From the NCBI GenBank assembly GCA_031393795.1, contig JANMWE010000086.1:1-33557 (forward strand): a stretch of DNA of 33,557 nucleotides. The letters run 5' to 3'. The translations under genes and the position numbers were made by a program. The DNA comes from CAMLHU01 sp031393795. Its GTDB lineage: Bacteria > Gemmatimonadota > Gemmatimonadetes > Gemmatimonadales > GWC2-71-9. The notes beneath the pieces are model-generated. The model searched no databases, was not told where the DNA came from, and was given only the letters and a program-made list of their open reading frames with translations. Shown piece by piece: positions 23,979 through 30,877 of the stretch; the first letter of the stretch is position 1, and the number at the start of each line of letters is the position of its first letter.

Positions 23979-25742
23979 ATGCCAACCCAGAAGCCCTGGC
24001 CCGACCTCCGTTCCTTCGTCGACCACCTCGAATCGGTCGGCGAGCTCAAGCGCGTCACCGTCGAGGTCGATCCGCAATACGAGATCGGTGAACTGGTGCA
24101 GCGCGTCATTAGGCAGGACGGCCCCGCGCTCCTCTTTGAGCGGGTCAAGGGTGCGGAGTTTCCCCTGGTGATGAACCTCTTCGGTTCTCGCCATCGCATC
24201 GAGCTCGCCCTCGGTCGCGACCCCGCTGAGATCGGTCCGGAGCTCCTCGGCCTGGCCCAGCGGCTCAATCCCCCGTCGCTCAAGGCGTTCTGGGATGCGC
24301 GGGCGCAGTTGCTCCGCGCGCGCCATATGCGGCCGCAGATCGTCGGCGGCCCGTATGGTGAGGTCACCGGCCCACCCAAGCTCTCCAAGATCCCGAACCT
24401 CTGGACCTGGCCCCGCGACGGCGGTCCCTTCATCACCTGGGGACCGACCATCACCGTCTCGCCCGCCAACGGCCGGCGGAACTTCGGGCTCTACCGGCTG
24501 CAGGTGTTCGACGACCAGACCACCGGGATGCATTGGCAGTCGATGAAAGGAGGACGGGGCCACCACTGGGAGGCCGAACAGCGGGGGCAGTCGCTCGAGG
24601 TCGCCGTCGTGCTCGGGTCTGACCCCGTCACGATGCTCTCCGCCATCTTCCCGCTGCCGGAGGATTTCGACGAACTCGGCTTCGCCGGCTACGTGCGCGG
24701 TGCCCCGACCCGGCTCACCAAAGGGCGGGCGACCTCGCTCCTTGTCCCGGCCAACGCTGAACTGATCCTCGAAGGGATCGTCCCCCCGACTGAGCGGCGG
24801 CTCGAAGGTCCCTTCGGTGATCACTACGGCCACTACTCCGAGGCCGAGCTCTTTCCCGTCTTCCACGTCAAGGCGATGAGTCATCGCCACCGGCCGCTCA
24901 TCCCCGCCGCGGTGGTCGGGAAGCCGCCGCAGGAGGACAAGTGGATCGGGATCGCGGTCGGCGACATCGTCGGACCGCTCATCAAGCTGGTGAACCCCAA
25001 CATCGTGGACCTCTACGCCAACGACGACGCGGTGTTCCACAACCTGCTCACCGTGAGCTGCAAGGAGCGCCACCCCAAGGAGGTCCTCAAGACCGCCTTC
25101 AACCTCCTCGGCACCGGCCAGCTGGCGCTCACCAAGGTGATGCTGATGGTGCGCCCTGACGTCCCGGTGCGCGATTTCCGCCGCGACCTCCGCGAGCTCT
25201 GGCATCGTTTCGAGCCGGAGGAGCGGATGTACCTCATCGGGAACACGCCCCTCGACACGCTCGACTACACCTCGTTCAAGCTCCACGTGGGGAGCAAGCT
25301 GATCCTCGACGCCACCGGCGACGTGGTCCAGCCCAACGACCCGCCCAAGAGCGTGGGCGATCCGTCGGCGTTCGACCGCCGAGTGAAGAAACACAAACTG
25401 ATCGAGGGGTTCCTGGTGGTGCAGGTCAGGGAACAGGCGCGTGAGACGCTCGAGGCGCTCGTTCGGTGGGATGGGCTCGGTCCCGTGCGCTGGATCGCCG
25501 CGGTGAGCGAGGACGTGGATCTCGACGACCTCTCGAGCCTCATCTGGGGGATCTTCACCCGCTTCGACCCGGCGCGCGACATCATCGCGCAGGAGCAAGG
25601 CTTCGTCGGCGCGCGCCCATTCTACCGCGGCCGCCTCGGCATCGACGCGACCTGGAAAGAAGGGTATCCACCGGTGGTGGAGTCGCTGGAGGAGACCAAG
25701 AAGCTGGTGGACCGGCGGTGGGGGGAGTACGGGCTTAGTTGA
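23979..25742 (+). CDS. UbiD family decarboxylase
   Basis: 587 residues, in the size range of the large UbiD decarboxylases that use prenylated FMN. The N-terminus (PDLRSFVDHLESVGELKRV) and the regions RRNFGLYRLQVFDDQTTGMHW and EGPFGDHYGHYSEAELFPVF are typical. The last contains the conserved Glu/Arg network of the active site. In menaquinone-making bacteria such a protein (MqnL in the futalosine route) decarboxylates the naphthoate intermediate. ubiE and an MqnP-like gene about 6 kb away make that role likely. No UbiX/MqnM flavin prenyltransferase is in the window. The ATG at 23979 follows a TAGATT box by 8 nt. The 3' end is duplicated, in decayed form, at 27512-27555. Confidence 0.9.
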   Translation: MPTQKPWPDLRSFVDHLESVGELKRVTVEVDPQYEIGELVQRVIRQDGPALLFERVKGAEFPLVMNLFGSRHRIELALGRDPAEIGPELLGLAQRLNPPSLKAFWDARAQLLRARHMRPQIVGGPYGEVTGPPKLSKIPNLWTWPRDGGPFITWGPTITVSPANGRRNFGLYRLQVFDDQTTGMHWQSMKGGRGHHWEAEQRGQSLEVAVVLGSDPVTMLSAIFPLPEDFDELGFAGYVRGAPTRLTKGRATSLLVPANAELILEGIVPPTERRLEGPFGDHYGHYSEAELFPVFHVKAMSHRHRPLIPAAVVGKPPQEDKWIGIAVGDIVGPLIKLVNPNIVDLYANDDAVFHNLLTVSCKERHPKEVLKTAFNLLGTGQLALTKVMLMVRPDVPVRDFRRDLRELWHRFEPEERMYLIGNTPLDTLDYTSFKLHVGSKLILDATGDVVQPNDPPKSVGDPSAFDRRVKKHKLIEGFLVVQVREQARETLEALVRWDGLGPVRWIAAVSEDVDLDDLSSLIWGIFTRFDPARDIIAQEQGFVGARPFYRGRLGIDATWKEGYPPVVESLEETKKLVDRRWGEYGLS

Positions 25743-25888
25743 TAGGCGCGTAAAGCGCGTAAGTCTGTACTAGCACGGAACCGTCCCGAGCGCAGCGAGG
25801 GACCTAGCCGACCAAGCTAGGTCCCTCGTCGCATTGCTCCTCGGGACGGTCCCATCCCATACGCCCTTTCGCGCCTCTCGCGCCTCTC
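25741..25888. repeat. Stop-adjacent palindrome E14 (GGCGCGTA arms, conserved core)
   Basis: The left arm 25741-25763 (ATAGGCGCGTAAAGCGCG, then TAAG) matches the right arm 25862-25888. The core 25778-25853 carries GAGGGACCTAG and CTAGGTCCCTC flanked by GGAACCGTCCCGAG and CTCGGGACGGTCC. The ubiD TGA overlaps the first base of the arm. Between 25889 and 26078 I see no gene and no further repeat. Base composition there is lower in GC than in the neighbouring genes. Confidence 0.88.
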
Positions 25889-26078
25889 TTCACTCCCAGC
25901 TTCTTCGATCCCCCTGAGTCGTCCCGGCCGAGGGTCCGAACTGTCCGATTCTTTGACCGTTGGTCAGCTTCACCCCAAAATCGCACAAGAATGAGACAGC
26001 GCAGGCGCTGCAGAGTCCCCATCTCTGCGGTCTACTGGGACAGCTTTGGCTGTGGCGGACTGGGGCAGAACCTCGTAG

Positions 26079-26169
26079 CCTTAACTGTCTCCCGGTTCTT
26101 CGGCTGTCAGCCTTCGCCCGCTGAATGCGCGCCGAGCAGCCAATCGAAACAATCATAGACACGTTAGGT
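26079..26169 (+). other. Integron attC-like site 1
   Basis: CCTTAAC (26079-26085) at the left and GTTAGGT (26163-26169, fits GTTRRRY) at the right bracket an imperfect palindrome. Inner matches include TGTCT (left) against AGACA (right), GTTCTTCG against CGAAAC, and GGCTG against CAGCC. Layout and 91-nt length fit an attC site. No integrase gene is visible in the window. This is an interpretation of structure, not a database match. Confidence 0.45.
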
Positions 26170-26236
26170 GACCGGGGCGATGTGGCGGAGATGGGCCAGC
26201 TTACCCATATTTGGAAGGAATCCATCGGAGCAAGCC

Positions 26237-26434
26237 ATGACTCCCAAGACCGACATCCGACCAGACGCCCACCATCTTGTCGACCAGCTCCCGGACAACG
26301 CTAGCTGGGACGACCTGATGTATCAGATCTACGTGAGGCAGGCGATCGACCAAGGGATCGCCGATGCCGATGCTGGCCGAATGATCCCGCATGAAGAAGT
26401 GCTTCGCCGGGTACTCGGCCCCAAGGCCAAGTGA
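26237..26434 (+). CDS. Antitoxin of a ParE/RelE-type toxin-antitoxin pair
   Basis: 65 residues. The sequence ASWDDLMYQIYVRQAIDQGI followed by DADAGRMIPHEEVLRRVLG is typical of a group of small antitoxins found directly before ParE/RelE toxins. It probably binds and neutralises the toxin with its C-terminal part and may repress its own promoter. I use the ATG at 26237, with GGAG 6 nt upstream, not the longer frame that begins at the attC-like site. It overlaps the toxin gene by 4 nt (GTGA). The pair fills one cassette-sized segment between attC-like sites 1 and 2. Confidence 0.82.
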   Translation: MTPKTDIRPDAHHLVDQLPDNASWDDLMYQIYVRQAIDQGIADADAGRMIPHEEVLRRVLGPKAK

Positions 26435-26727
26435 AGATCCACTGGACGCACGTGGCCGCCGACCATCTGGCGGCCATTTATGCATACGTCGCGACGAGTT
26501 CACCAGTGTACGCGACCCAGCTCGTGGCTCGGATTGACGCACGCACGTCCCAGCTTGAGCGCTTTCCCGAGTCAGGGCGGCTGGCCCCTGAAGGTGAGGG
26601 CCGCGCTGTACGCGAGGTATTCGAGCGACCCTATCGGATCCTCTACCGTCTGAAGGACGACCGCGTCGAGATTATCGCCGTGGTCCACATGCGCCAGGCT
26701 GGCCCAGACCTTGGCCCGGTCACCTAG
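26431..26727 (+). CDS. ParE/RelE superfamily toxin
   Basis: 98 residues. IHWTHVAADHLAAIYAYVAT at the N-terminus, the central LERFPESGRLAPEG and the C-terminal strand pair YRILYRLKDDRVEIIAVVHMRQ match the ParE/RelE plasmid-stabilisation fold. RelE members cut mRNA on the ribosome and ParE members poison gyrase; the sequence alone does not decide which. The start is GTG at 26431, overlapping the antitoxin stop. The TAG stop falls within the left end of attC-like site 2, as is common for integron cassette genes. Confidence 0.88.
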   Translation: MKIHWTHVAADHLAAIYAYVATSSPVYATQLVARIDARTSQLERFPESGRLAPEGEGRAVREVFERPYRILYRLKDDRVEIIAVVHMRQAGPDLGPVT

Positions 26728-26886
26728 CCAGCGCTTGTAGCTGTCCCCTCGCTCCGCTCGGGGCAGGCTCTGCTCCGCGGCCAGGGCTCCTCGCGGTACG
26801 ACCCTCCCCGCGGCCAAGTTGCGGAATCATTTAGGATTGTGTTGTGGCGCACCTCGGCGCCGCAGCTAAAGCGCCAACCGTTAGCC
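26723..26886 (+). other. Integron attC-like site 2
   Basis: Left end: CAGCGCTTGTAGCTG (26729-26743). Right end reverse-complemented: TTGGCGCTTTAGCTG, ending in GTTAGCC (26880-26886). The stems match with one extra G on the left, resembling the extrahelical base of attC sites. GTTAGCC deviates from GTTRRRY at one position. At 164 nt the site is longer than most. Confidence 0.4.
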
Positions 26887-26911
26887 GGGCGACGAATCAC
26901 TGGAGAAACAA

Positions 26912-27106
26912 ATGACTCGAGCGCAAGTAGCAGTCGGACTGTTTTCCGTCACCAGCGCTATTTCGTTCATCGCGGCTCTGATCCCCGTTCTTAAGGGCGG
27001 CTCAATGAACGTCGTCTTTCTGGGCTCTGGTGTCGTCTTCCTCGCGATTGCCATTGCGAACGCGAAGAGGATGCGTTCCTCCAAAGACGGTCCTCCCGCG
27101 TTGTGA
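26912..27106 (+). CDS. Small two-helix membrane protein, unknown function
   Basis: 64 residues with two hydrophobic segments (VAVGLFSVTSAISFIAAL at about 6-23 and MNVVFLGSGVVFLAIAIA at about 32-49) and a basic C-terminus (AKRMRSSKDG). The ATG at 26912 is preceded by GGAGA at good spacing, which supports a real gene. It lies about 26 nt after attC-like site 2, as expected for the single gene of an integron cassette. I do not recognise the family. Small membrane proteins of this type are frequent in cassettes, but that does not give a function. Confidence 0.65.
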   Translation: MTRAQVAVGLFSVTSAISFIAALIPVLKGGSMNVVFLGSGVVFLAIAIANAKRMRSSKDGPPAL

Positions 27107-27213
27107 TATCAACCTCGAAGTGCAACGTTCCCTGCGATGGCCTCTGCTGTAGAGAGGTGCGTTGACCCTGCCGCTGGATCCGCCCGCGGCAGCTGAAGCG
27201 CTGAATGTCAGGT
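27107..27213 (+). other. Possible degenerate attC-like site 3
   Basis: The right end GCAGCTGAAGCGCTGAATGT followed by CAGGT resembles the right end of site 2 (GCAGCTAAAGCGCCAACCGT, then TAGCC). A left-hand complementary stem is not convincing, and the crossover box reads GTCAGGT. It may be a decayed site or chance similarity. Nothing else is seen in this gap. Confidence 0.2.
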
Positions 27214-27237
27214 GGCAACACGCCCCAGGAGTCCCCC

Positions 27238-27513
27238 GTGCCCGTTCTCTTCGCCTTGCTGGCGCTCGCCACCCCGCGCCTTCTCATCCTGCTCCTCTGG
27301 TTCGCCACCAACTGGTTTCACGGCCTGTTCCCGACCCTCCTGTGGCCGATCGTGGGCTTCATCTTCCTGCCCACCACGTTCCTGTGGTACAGCGCCGTCA
27401 TCGTCTGGTTCCATGGCCAGTGGACGCTATGGCCGGTCGTGGGGATCGTCATTGCGCTCTTGATCGACCTGTCGCCCGCATCCGCGCGACGCGAGCGTCG
27501 GGCAACGGGCTGA
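27238..27513 (+). CDS. Small integral membrane protein, unknown function
   Basis: 91 residues from GTG 27238, which has AGGAG (27227-27231) 6 nt upstream. An earlier in-frame ATG at 27205 lies within the attC-like sequence and lacks a ribosome-binding site. About three hydrophobic segments: LFALLALATPRLLILLLWF, then LWPIVGFIFLPTTFLWYSAV, and WPVVGIVIALLIDL. The tail is Arg-rich (ARRERRATG). The stop codon overlaps the first base of the decayed ubiD fragment (27512). I do not recognise the family. It may be the last cassette gene of the island. Confidence 0.65.
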   Translation: MPVLFALLALATPRLLILLLWFATNWFHGLFPTLLWPIVGFIFLPTTFLWYSAVIVWFHGQWTLWPVVGIVIALLIDLSPASARRERRATG

Positions 27514-27555
27514 GGAGACCAAGTAGCTGGTCGATCGTAGCTGGGGGGGAGTACG
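27512..27555 (+). pseudogene. Decayed duplicate of the ubiD 3' end
   Basis: Positions 27512-27555 match 25689-25731 of ubiD at about 37 of 44 positions with one single-base insertion. GAGGAGACCAAG begins both, and TGGGGG...AGTACG ends both. In frame the copy reads EETK-stop-LVDRSWG, against EETKKLVDRRWG in ubiD. Several differences are synonymous (GTG/GTC, GAC/GAT, CGG/CGT), so it looks like a related allele that decayed after separation. It is followed by palindrome E15, just as ubiD is followed by E14. Confidence 0.8.
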
Positions 27556-27557
27556 CA

Positions 27558-27769
27558 ATAGGCGGGTAGGCGGCGAGGCGGGTGGGCGGGTAGTTAGGAT
27601 GGTGATACGGATCCGAACCTTCCTGAGGGTCGTAAGCGATGAAGGACCTGCTCAACGATGAGTAGGTCCTTCGCTTCGCTCAGGAAGGTTCCCCATTTTC
27701 CCTACCCGCCTACCCGCCTACCCGCCTACCCGCCTACCCGCCTACCCGCCTACCCGCCTACCCGCCTAC
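27558..27769. repeat. Stop-adjacent palindrome E15 (8-nt arms, expanded on one side, conserved core)
   Basis: The left arm 27558-27598 has units like GGCGGGTA and GGCGAGGC. The right arm has eight perfect CCTACCCG units (27701-27764) and runs into the TAG stop of the minus-strand gene (27768-27766). On the minus strand this gives a TAG every 8 nt. The core 27614-27692 has GAAGGACCTGCTC and GAGTAGGTCCTTC within GAACCTTCCTGAG and CTCAGGAAGGTTC. The right arm is much longer than the left. Confidence 0.92.
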
Positions 27770-28632
27770 TCCCACCGCACCTCGATCCCCCCCACCGCCG
27801 TCGTGACATCGATCTGGATCGTCCGCGCGGCGGTCCGGAAATTCGGGGTCACCCACGCCGCGCCGTCCTGCACGAAGCCGACCGGCGTGAAAGTCGTCAG
27901 GGTCCGGTCGAGCACGATCCGGACACCGGCATCCTTTGGGAGCACCAGCTTCAGGCTGCCCAGCGCTTGCTTGGCCCGCACCCGGAGTGTCGAGGTCCAC
28001 CGACCGGTCAGATCGAGCGTCGTCGCGCCCACCCCCCCATCGAACCGGATCTCGGCACAGCGCAGGTTCCCCAGGTGCTCGGTGATCACCTCGGCGGCCC
28101 CGCCGTCGAGGTCCAGCGTCTCGCACGCCATCGCGTTGGGGTGAGAGGCGCGGATGATCGTGCGGGTCGCGACCGAGTGCACCGCCGCCGACCTGATCCG
28201 GAGGCCGCCCAGTTCCAGCTCCCCCTCGCCGGCGCCGAGCGTGACGTCGAGCACCAGCGGGACCGTGGGGGCGAAGGTGAGCGAGGCCCGCTGGGCCAGC
28301 TGCTCACGATTGGTCACCCGCACGCCGGCCCCTCCGATCGGGCGGAGCCGGAGATCGAGCCGGTGCGTGGTCGCGTCGTAGCGATGCTCCGGTGTCGATC
28401 GCTCCTGGTCGTACCGGACCGACACGTCGTAGAGCATCCCTTGCGTGTTCGGCCCGAGGGTGAGATACCCCGCGCCGAACTCGACCCCGACCGAGAGGGC
28501 AGGAGCCGACTCGAGCTTCCGCGACGCGGTGAACGTGCGCATCGACTGGGCGGCAAGGGGGGCGGCCCACAGCCCACAGCCGACAGCCCACAGCCCCACG
28601 CCCCACGCACCACGTACCACGTACCGTGTCAT
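27766..28632 (-). CDS. Secreted toast-rack/LiaF-like beta-solenoid protein
   Basis: 288 residues. Residues 1-29 form a signal peptide ending in APLAAQ, most of it encoded by a 7-nt tandem array. The mature protein is all beta: LGAGEGELELGGLRIRSAAV, FDGGVGATTLDLTGRW and the C-terminal VGGIEVRWE. This is the pattern of the toast-rack/LiaF C-terminal and DUF4097-like families, which often sit in envelope-stress operons. The ATG at 28632 overlaps the previous stop (ATGA). It is last in the sigma/anti-sigma operon and is probably under that sigma factor. A later start (SMRTFTASRK) would remove the export signal. The TAG stop lies in the first unit of the long arm of E15. Confidence 0.78.
   Translation of the reverse strand: MTRYVVRGAWGVGLWAVGCGLWAAPLAAQSMRTFTASRKLESAPALSVGVEFGAGYLTLGPNTQGMLYDVSVRYDQERSTPEHRYDATTHRLDLRLRPIGGAGVRVTNREQLAQRASLTFAPTVPLVLDVTLGAGEGELELGGLRIRSAAVHSVATRTIIRASHPNAMACETLDLDGGAAEVITEHLGNLRCAEIRFDGGVGATTLDLTGRWTSTLRVRAKQALGSLKLVLPKDAGVRIVLDRTLTTFTPVGFVQDGAAWVTPNFRTAARTIQIDVTTAVGGIEVRWE
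28569..28624 (-). repeat. 7-nt tandem array encoding a signal peptide
   Basis: On the minus strand, eight 7-nt units in a row: GTACGTG twice, GTGCGTG, GGGCGTG, GGGCTGT twice, CGGCTGT and GGGCTGT. They begin 5 nt after the upstream gene's TGA, the place where palindrome arms normally start, and encode residues about 3-22 of the downstream protein. No complementary arm is nearby. Confidence 0.85.
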
Positions 28633-30248
28633 GGCATCGGCGGCGGCGTCCGCGACGGCGGCACCTGGCCCTTGTGAGGACGCTGCACGGCGGGGACGCC
28701 GAACTGCGGCGTGGCCCAGAGGTATTCGTCGGTGAGCATCTCGGGCGCGATGAACCGTCCCGCGAAGCTGTCCTTGAGGCCGAGCCGGCTGAGGAGTGCT
28801 GCGCCGAAGCCGACCGTCGCGAAGATCCAGGTGACCAGCACCGCGGCGAGCTCGATGAGCCACCCCGCCACCGGCACCCAGCCGAAGCCGATCCAGACCA
28901 CCCAGAGCACCATCGAGGCGGCGAGGCCGAACGCCACATAGCCATACCCGTTCGTGCCGACCCCCATCGCGCCGGCCGCGAGGCGTCGGCGCGCCCGCAC
29001 CTCACCCATCGCGTGGGCCACCGCGAGATAGCCGCCAAGGAGCGTCACCACGGCGAGGAGGAGGTAGACCGCGACCGCGAACGGCACCAGCAGGATCCCG
29101 ACCACGGTGAGCGCGAGGCCGACGATGATCATCCCGAAGGTCGGGATCACCAGGATCTGTCCCAACAGTCCAGCCATGAATGAGCGGCCGAACGAATGGC
29201 CGACCGTGTCAGCCACCACCGCGATCTGCGGCTTGGCGAACGCGACAAGCCCGGCGCCCATCAGGAGGAGGGTCACGAACACCCCCGCCAGACCGGCGCC
29301 GCGGCGGAGCGCACTGTTCCAATTGCCGGTCGCGGGTGCCACCGGGGCGGTCACGGCGGTCTCCGGATCGCTCAGGGTGAGCGACGCCCCGCGGATGTCG
29401 CCACCCTCGTCACGCACTCGGCCACCGACCGCGAGCACGCTGCCGGTCACGGCGGCGCCAGAATGGACGATCACGTCACCATCGACCGAGACGACGTTGC
29501 CCCGCACGGTGCCGAAGATGTCGGCGTCGCCGTGAAGGACCAGCAGGTGACCTTCGACCTCGTCCCCGGTCCCGACGCTGTAGTGCCCGCTGTACGCGTG
29601 TCCGTCGGGCACCGTGAGGCGAAGGTCGGGACCGGAGAGCTGGCTCGCCCGCCAGAGGATCGGCTCGAGCCGGCCCAGGTCGTCGAAGGAGTGGAGATCG
29701 ATCACGAGCCCGCCGGCTGCCGCGATGGGGATCGGCTGCGGTGCCGGAGCGCTCTCCGGAGAGATGGCGAGCCCGGTCAGCCGGCGCCGGAGTTCGGTCG
29801 CCGCGGCGAGCTCCTCGCCGGTGATCCCGGTCGGTGCCCAGGCGCGGGCGCGGATCACGGCCATCGGGGTCGGCACGCGGGCGAGGTCGGCCAGGAGATC
29901 CTGCCACGCCCCCTCGAGGGCGCCGCCGGGGGCGTAGCGCCCCACCTGCGTCCCGTCGATGAGCACCCGCCCGCCGGTGAGCGCCAGCTCGACCTTGGTG
30001 CCGCCGGTGAGCTTGAAGGTGAGGGTCCTGCTGTCAGAGGAGATCGTGACGATGTGGTCGGTCGCCGCCGGGGGCGGAGCGTCGCGGAAGAAACTGCGGA
30101 TCGGGTCGAGGATGCCGGTGATCGGGCCGTGCGTGAATGGCCCGCGCGTCGCGGCGGCCAGGGGACCGGCCGTCGCGGCGATCAGGCATGCCCCGAGCGT
30201 GAGCGAGGGGAGGAGGGCGCCCAGCGCCCGATGGCTAGGAGTGCGCAC
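28629..30248 (-). CDS. Bactofilin-like domain membrane protein
   Basis: 539 residues from GTG 30248. A signal peptide (ALLPSLTLGACLIAATAG) is followed by a periplasmic region of about 200 residues. Next comes a repetitive beta segment at about 222-290 (GDEVEGHLLVLHGDADIFG, VRGNVVSVDGDVIVHSGAAV, TGSVLAVGGRV) like the right-handed helix of polymer-forming bactofilin domains. The C-terminal third has several membrane helices (LAGVFVTLLLMGAGLVAF; IPTFGMIIVGLALTVVGILL). Such proteins are recurrent partners of anti-sigma factors, but their role is not established. The start overlaps the anti-sigma gene by 14 nt. Expression with the sigma factor suggests an envelope sensing or maintenance role. Confidence 0.78.
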   Translation of the reverse strand: MRTPSHRALGALLPSLTLGACLIAATAGPLAAATRGPFTHGPITGILDPIRSFFRDAPPPAATDHIVTISSDSRTLTFKLTGGTKVELALTGGRVLIDGTQVGRYAPGGALEGAWQDLLADLARVPTPMAVIRARAWAPTGITGEELAAATELRRRLTGLAISPESAPAPQPIPIAAAGGLVIDLHSFDDLGRLEPILWRASQLSGPDLRLTVPDGHAYSGHYSVGTGDEVEGHLLVLHGDADIFGTVRGNVVSVDGDVIVHSGAAVTGSVLAVGGRVRDEGGDIRGASLTLSDPETAVTAPVAPATGNWNSALRRGAGLAGVFVTLLLMGAGLVAFAKPQIAVVADTVGHSFGRSFMAGLLGQILVIPTFGMIIVGLALTVVGILLVPFAVAVYLLLAVVTLLGGYLAVAHAMGEVRARRRLAAGAMGVGTNGYGYVAFGLAASMVLWVVWIGFGWVPVAGWLIELAAVLVTWIFATVGFGAALLSRLGLKDSFAGRFIAPEMLTDEYLWATPQFGVPAVQRPHKGQVPPSRTPPPMP

Positions 30249-30843
30249 GTGCCCCCCCGTTGGTCGGCGCCGTCAACAGACGGCGCATCGCCAAGAGCCC
30301 GCTCGCATAGAGCAGGATCCCCGTACCAAGCGACAGCGCGGCACGGGCGGGGGAGGAGAGCAGGGTCCGAGCTGCACCCGTCCAGGGCTGCTCGGCCAGG
30401 TTGGCCACCAGCGCCTGGAGTCCCGTCCACCCGAACCGAAACGCTTCATTCCCCACCGAGGAGAGGAGGGAGGCGAGCTGGTCAGGATGGCCGAGACTCC
30501 AGGCCACACTCAGACCGGCCCCGGCCACCGCCAGCCCGACCCCGGCCGCCATCGCGCGCCACCGGGCGCCGAGGAGGGAGGGGTGGACCAGCACCCGCCA
30601 CGGGGCCCGCGCCACAGGGGCGGGGACCGCGACGTTCCGCATCACCCGGTCGGCGAAGCCGTCCGAGGGTGCGAGCAAGGGCAGCCGCCCGAGCCACGCC
30701 ACGACCCGCCGTTCAGCGTGGGCCAGGGCGAAGCAGTCGGGGCAGTCCTCAAGATGGACCAGCCGGGCGGAAGGCAGGGTGCCTTCCAACCAGAGGTCCA
30801 GGTCCTGGGGGGACAAATGCCCGGTGGTGGTGGGGTCGATCAT
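30235..30843 (-). CDS. Zinc-finger anti-sigma factor
   Basis: 202 residues. The cytoplasmic N-terminus carries the ZAS zinc motif HLEDCPDC (H-x3-C-x2-C, about residues 31-38) that holds an ECF sigma factor. One or two hydrophobic segments follow (AMAAGVGLAVAGAGLSVAWS at about 97-116; LSLGTGILLYASGLLAM near the C-terminus), so it is probably anchored in the inner membrane. The gene starts 34 nt after the sigma gene. The release signal (redox, proteolysis or other) cannot be read from the sequence. Confidence 0.88.
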   Translation of the reverse strand: MIDPTTTGHLSPQDLDLWLEGTLPSARLVHLEDCPDCFALAHAERRVVAWLGRLPLLAPSDGFADRVMRNVAVPAPVARAPWRVLVHPSLLGARWRAMAAGVGLAVAGAGLSVAWSLGHPDQLASLLSSVGNEAFRFGWTGLQALVANLAEQPWTGAARTLLSSPARAALSLGTGILLYASGLLAMRRLLTAPTNGGARAHS

Positions 30844-30877
30844 TAGCGCCTCCTACGGACGTTGCAACAGTGGAGTT

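Noticed and set aside
25804..26022. A 72-residue minus-strand open frame in the gap after ubiD
   Set aside because: It begins outside the repeat but reads into palindrome E14, has no ribosome-binding site that I can see and no recognisable motif.
25743..27511. An insertion sequence or transposon in the low-density island
   Set aside because: No transposase, no terminal inverted repeats of IS type and no integrase are visible. The direct repeat is a gene-end copy, not a short target duplication.
27694..27769. Short regular repeats that might be a CRISPR array
   Set aside because: The units are 8 nt with no spacers and no cas genes nearby. They form one arm of palindrome E15.
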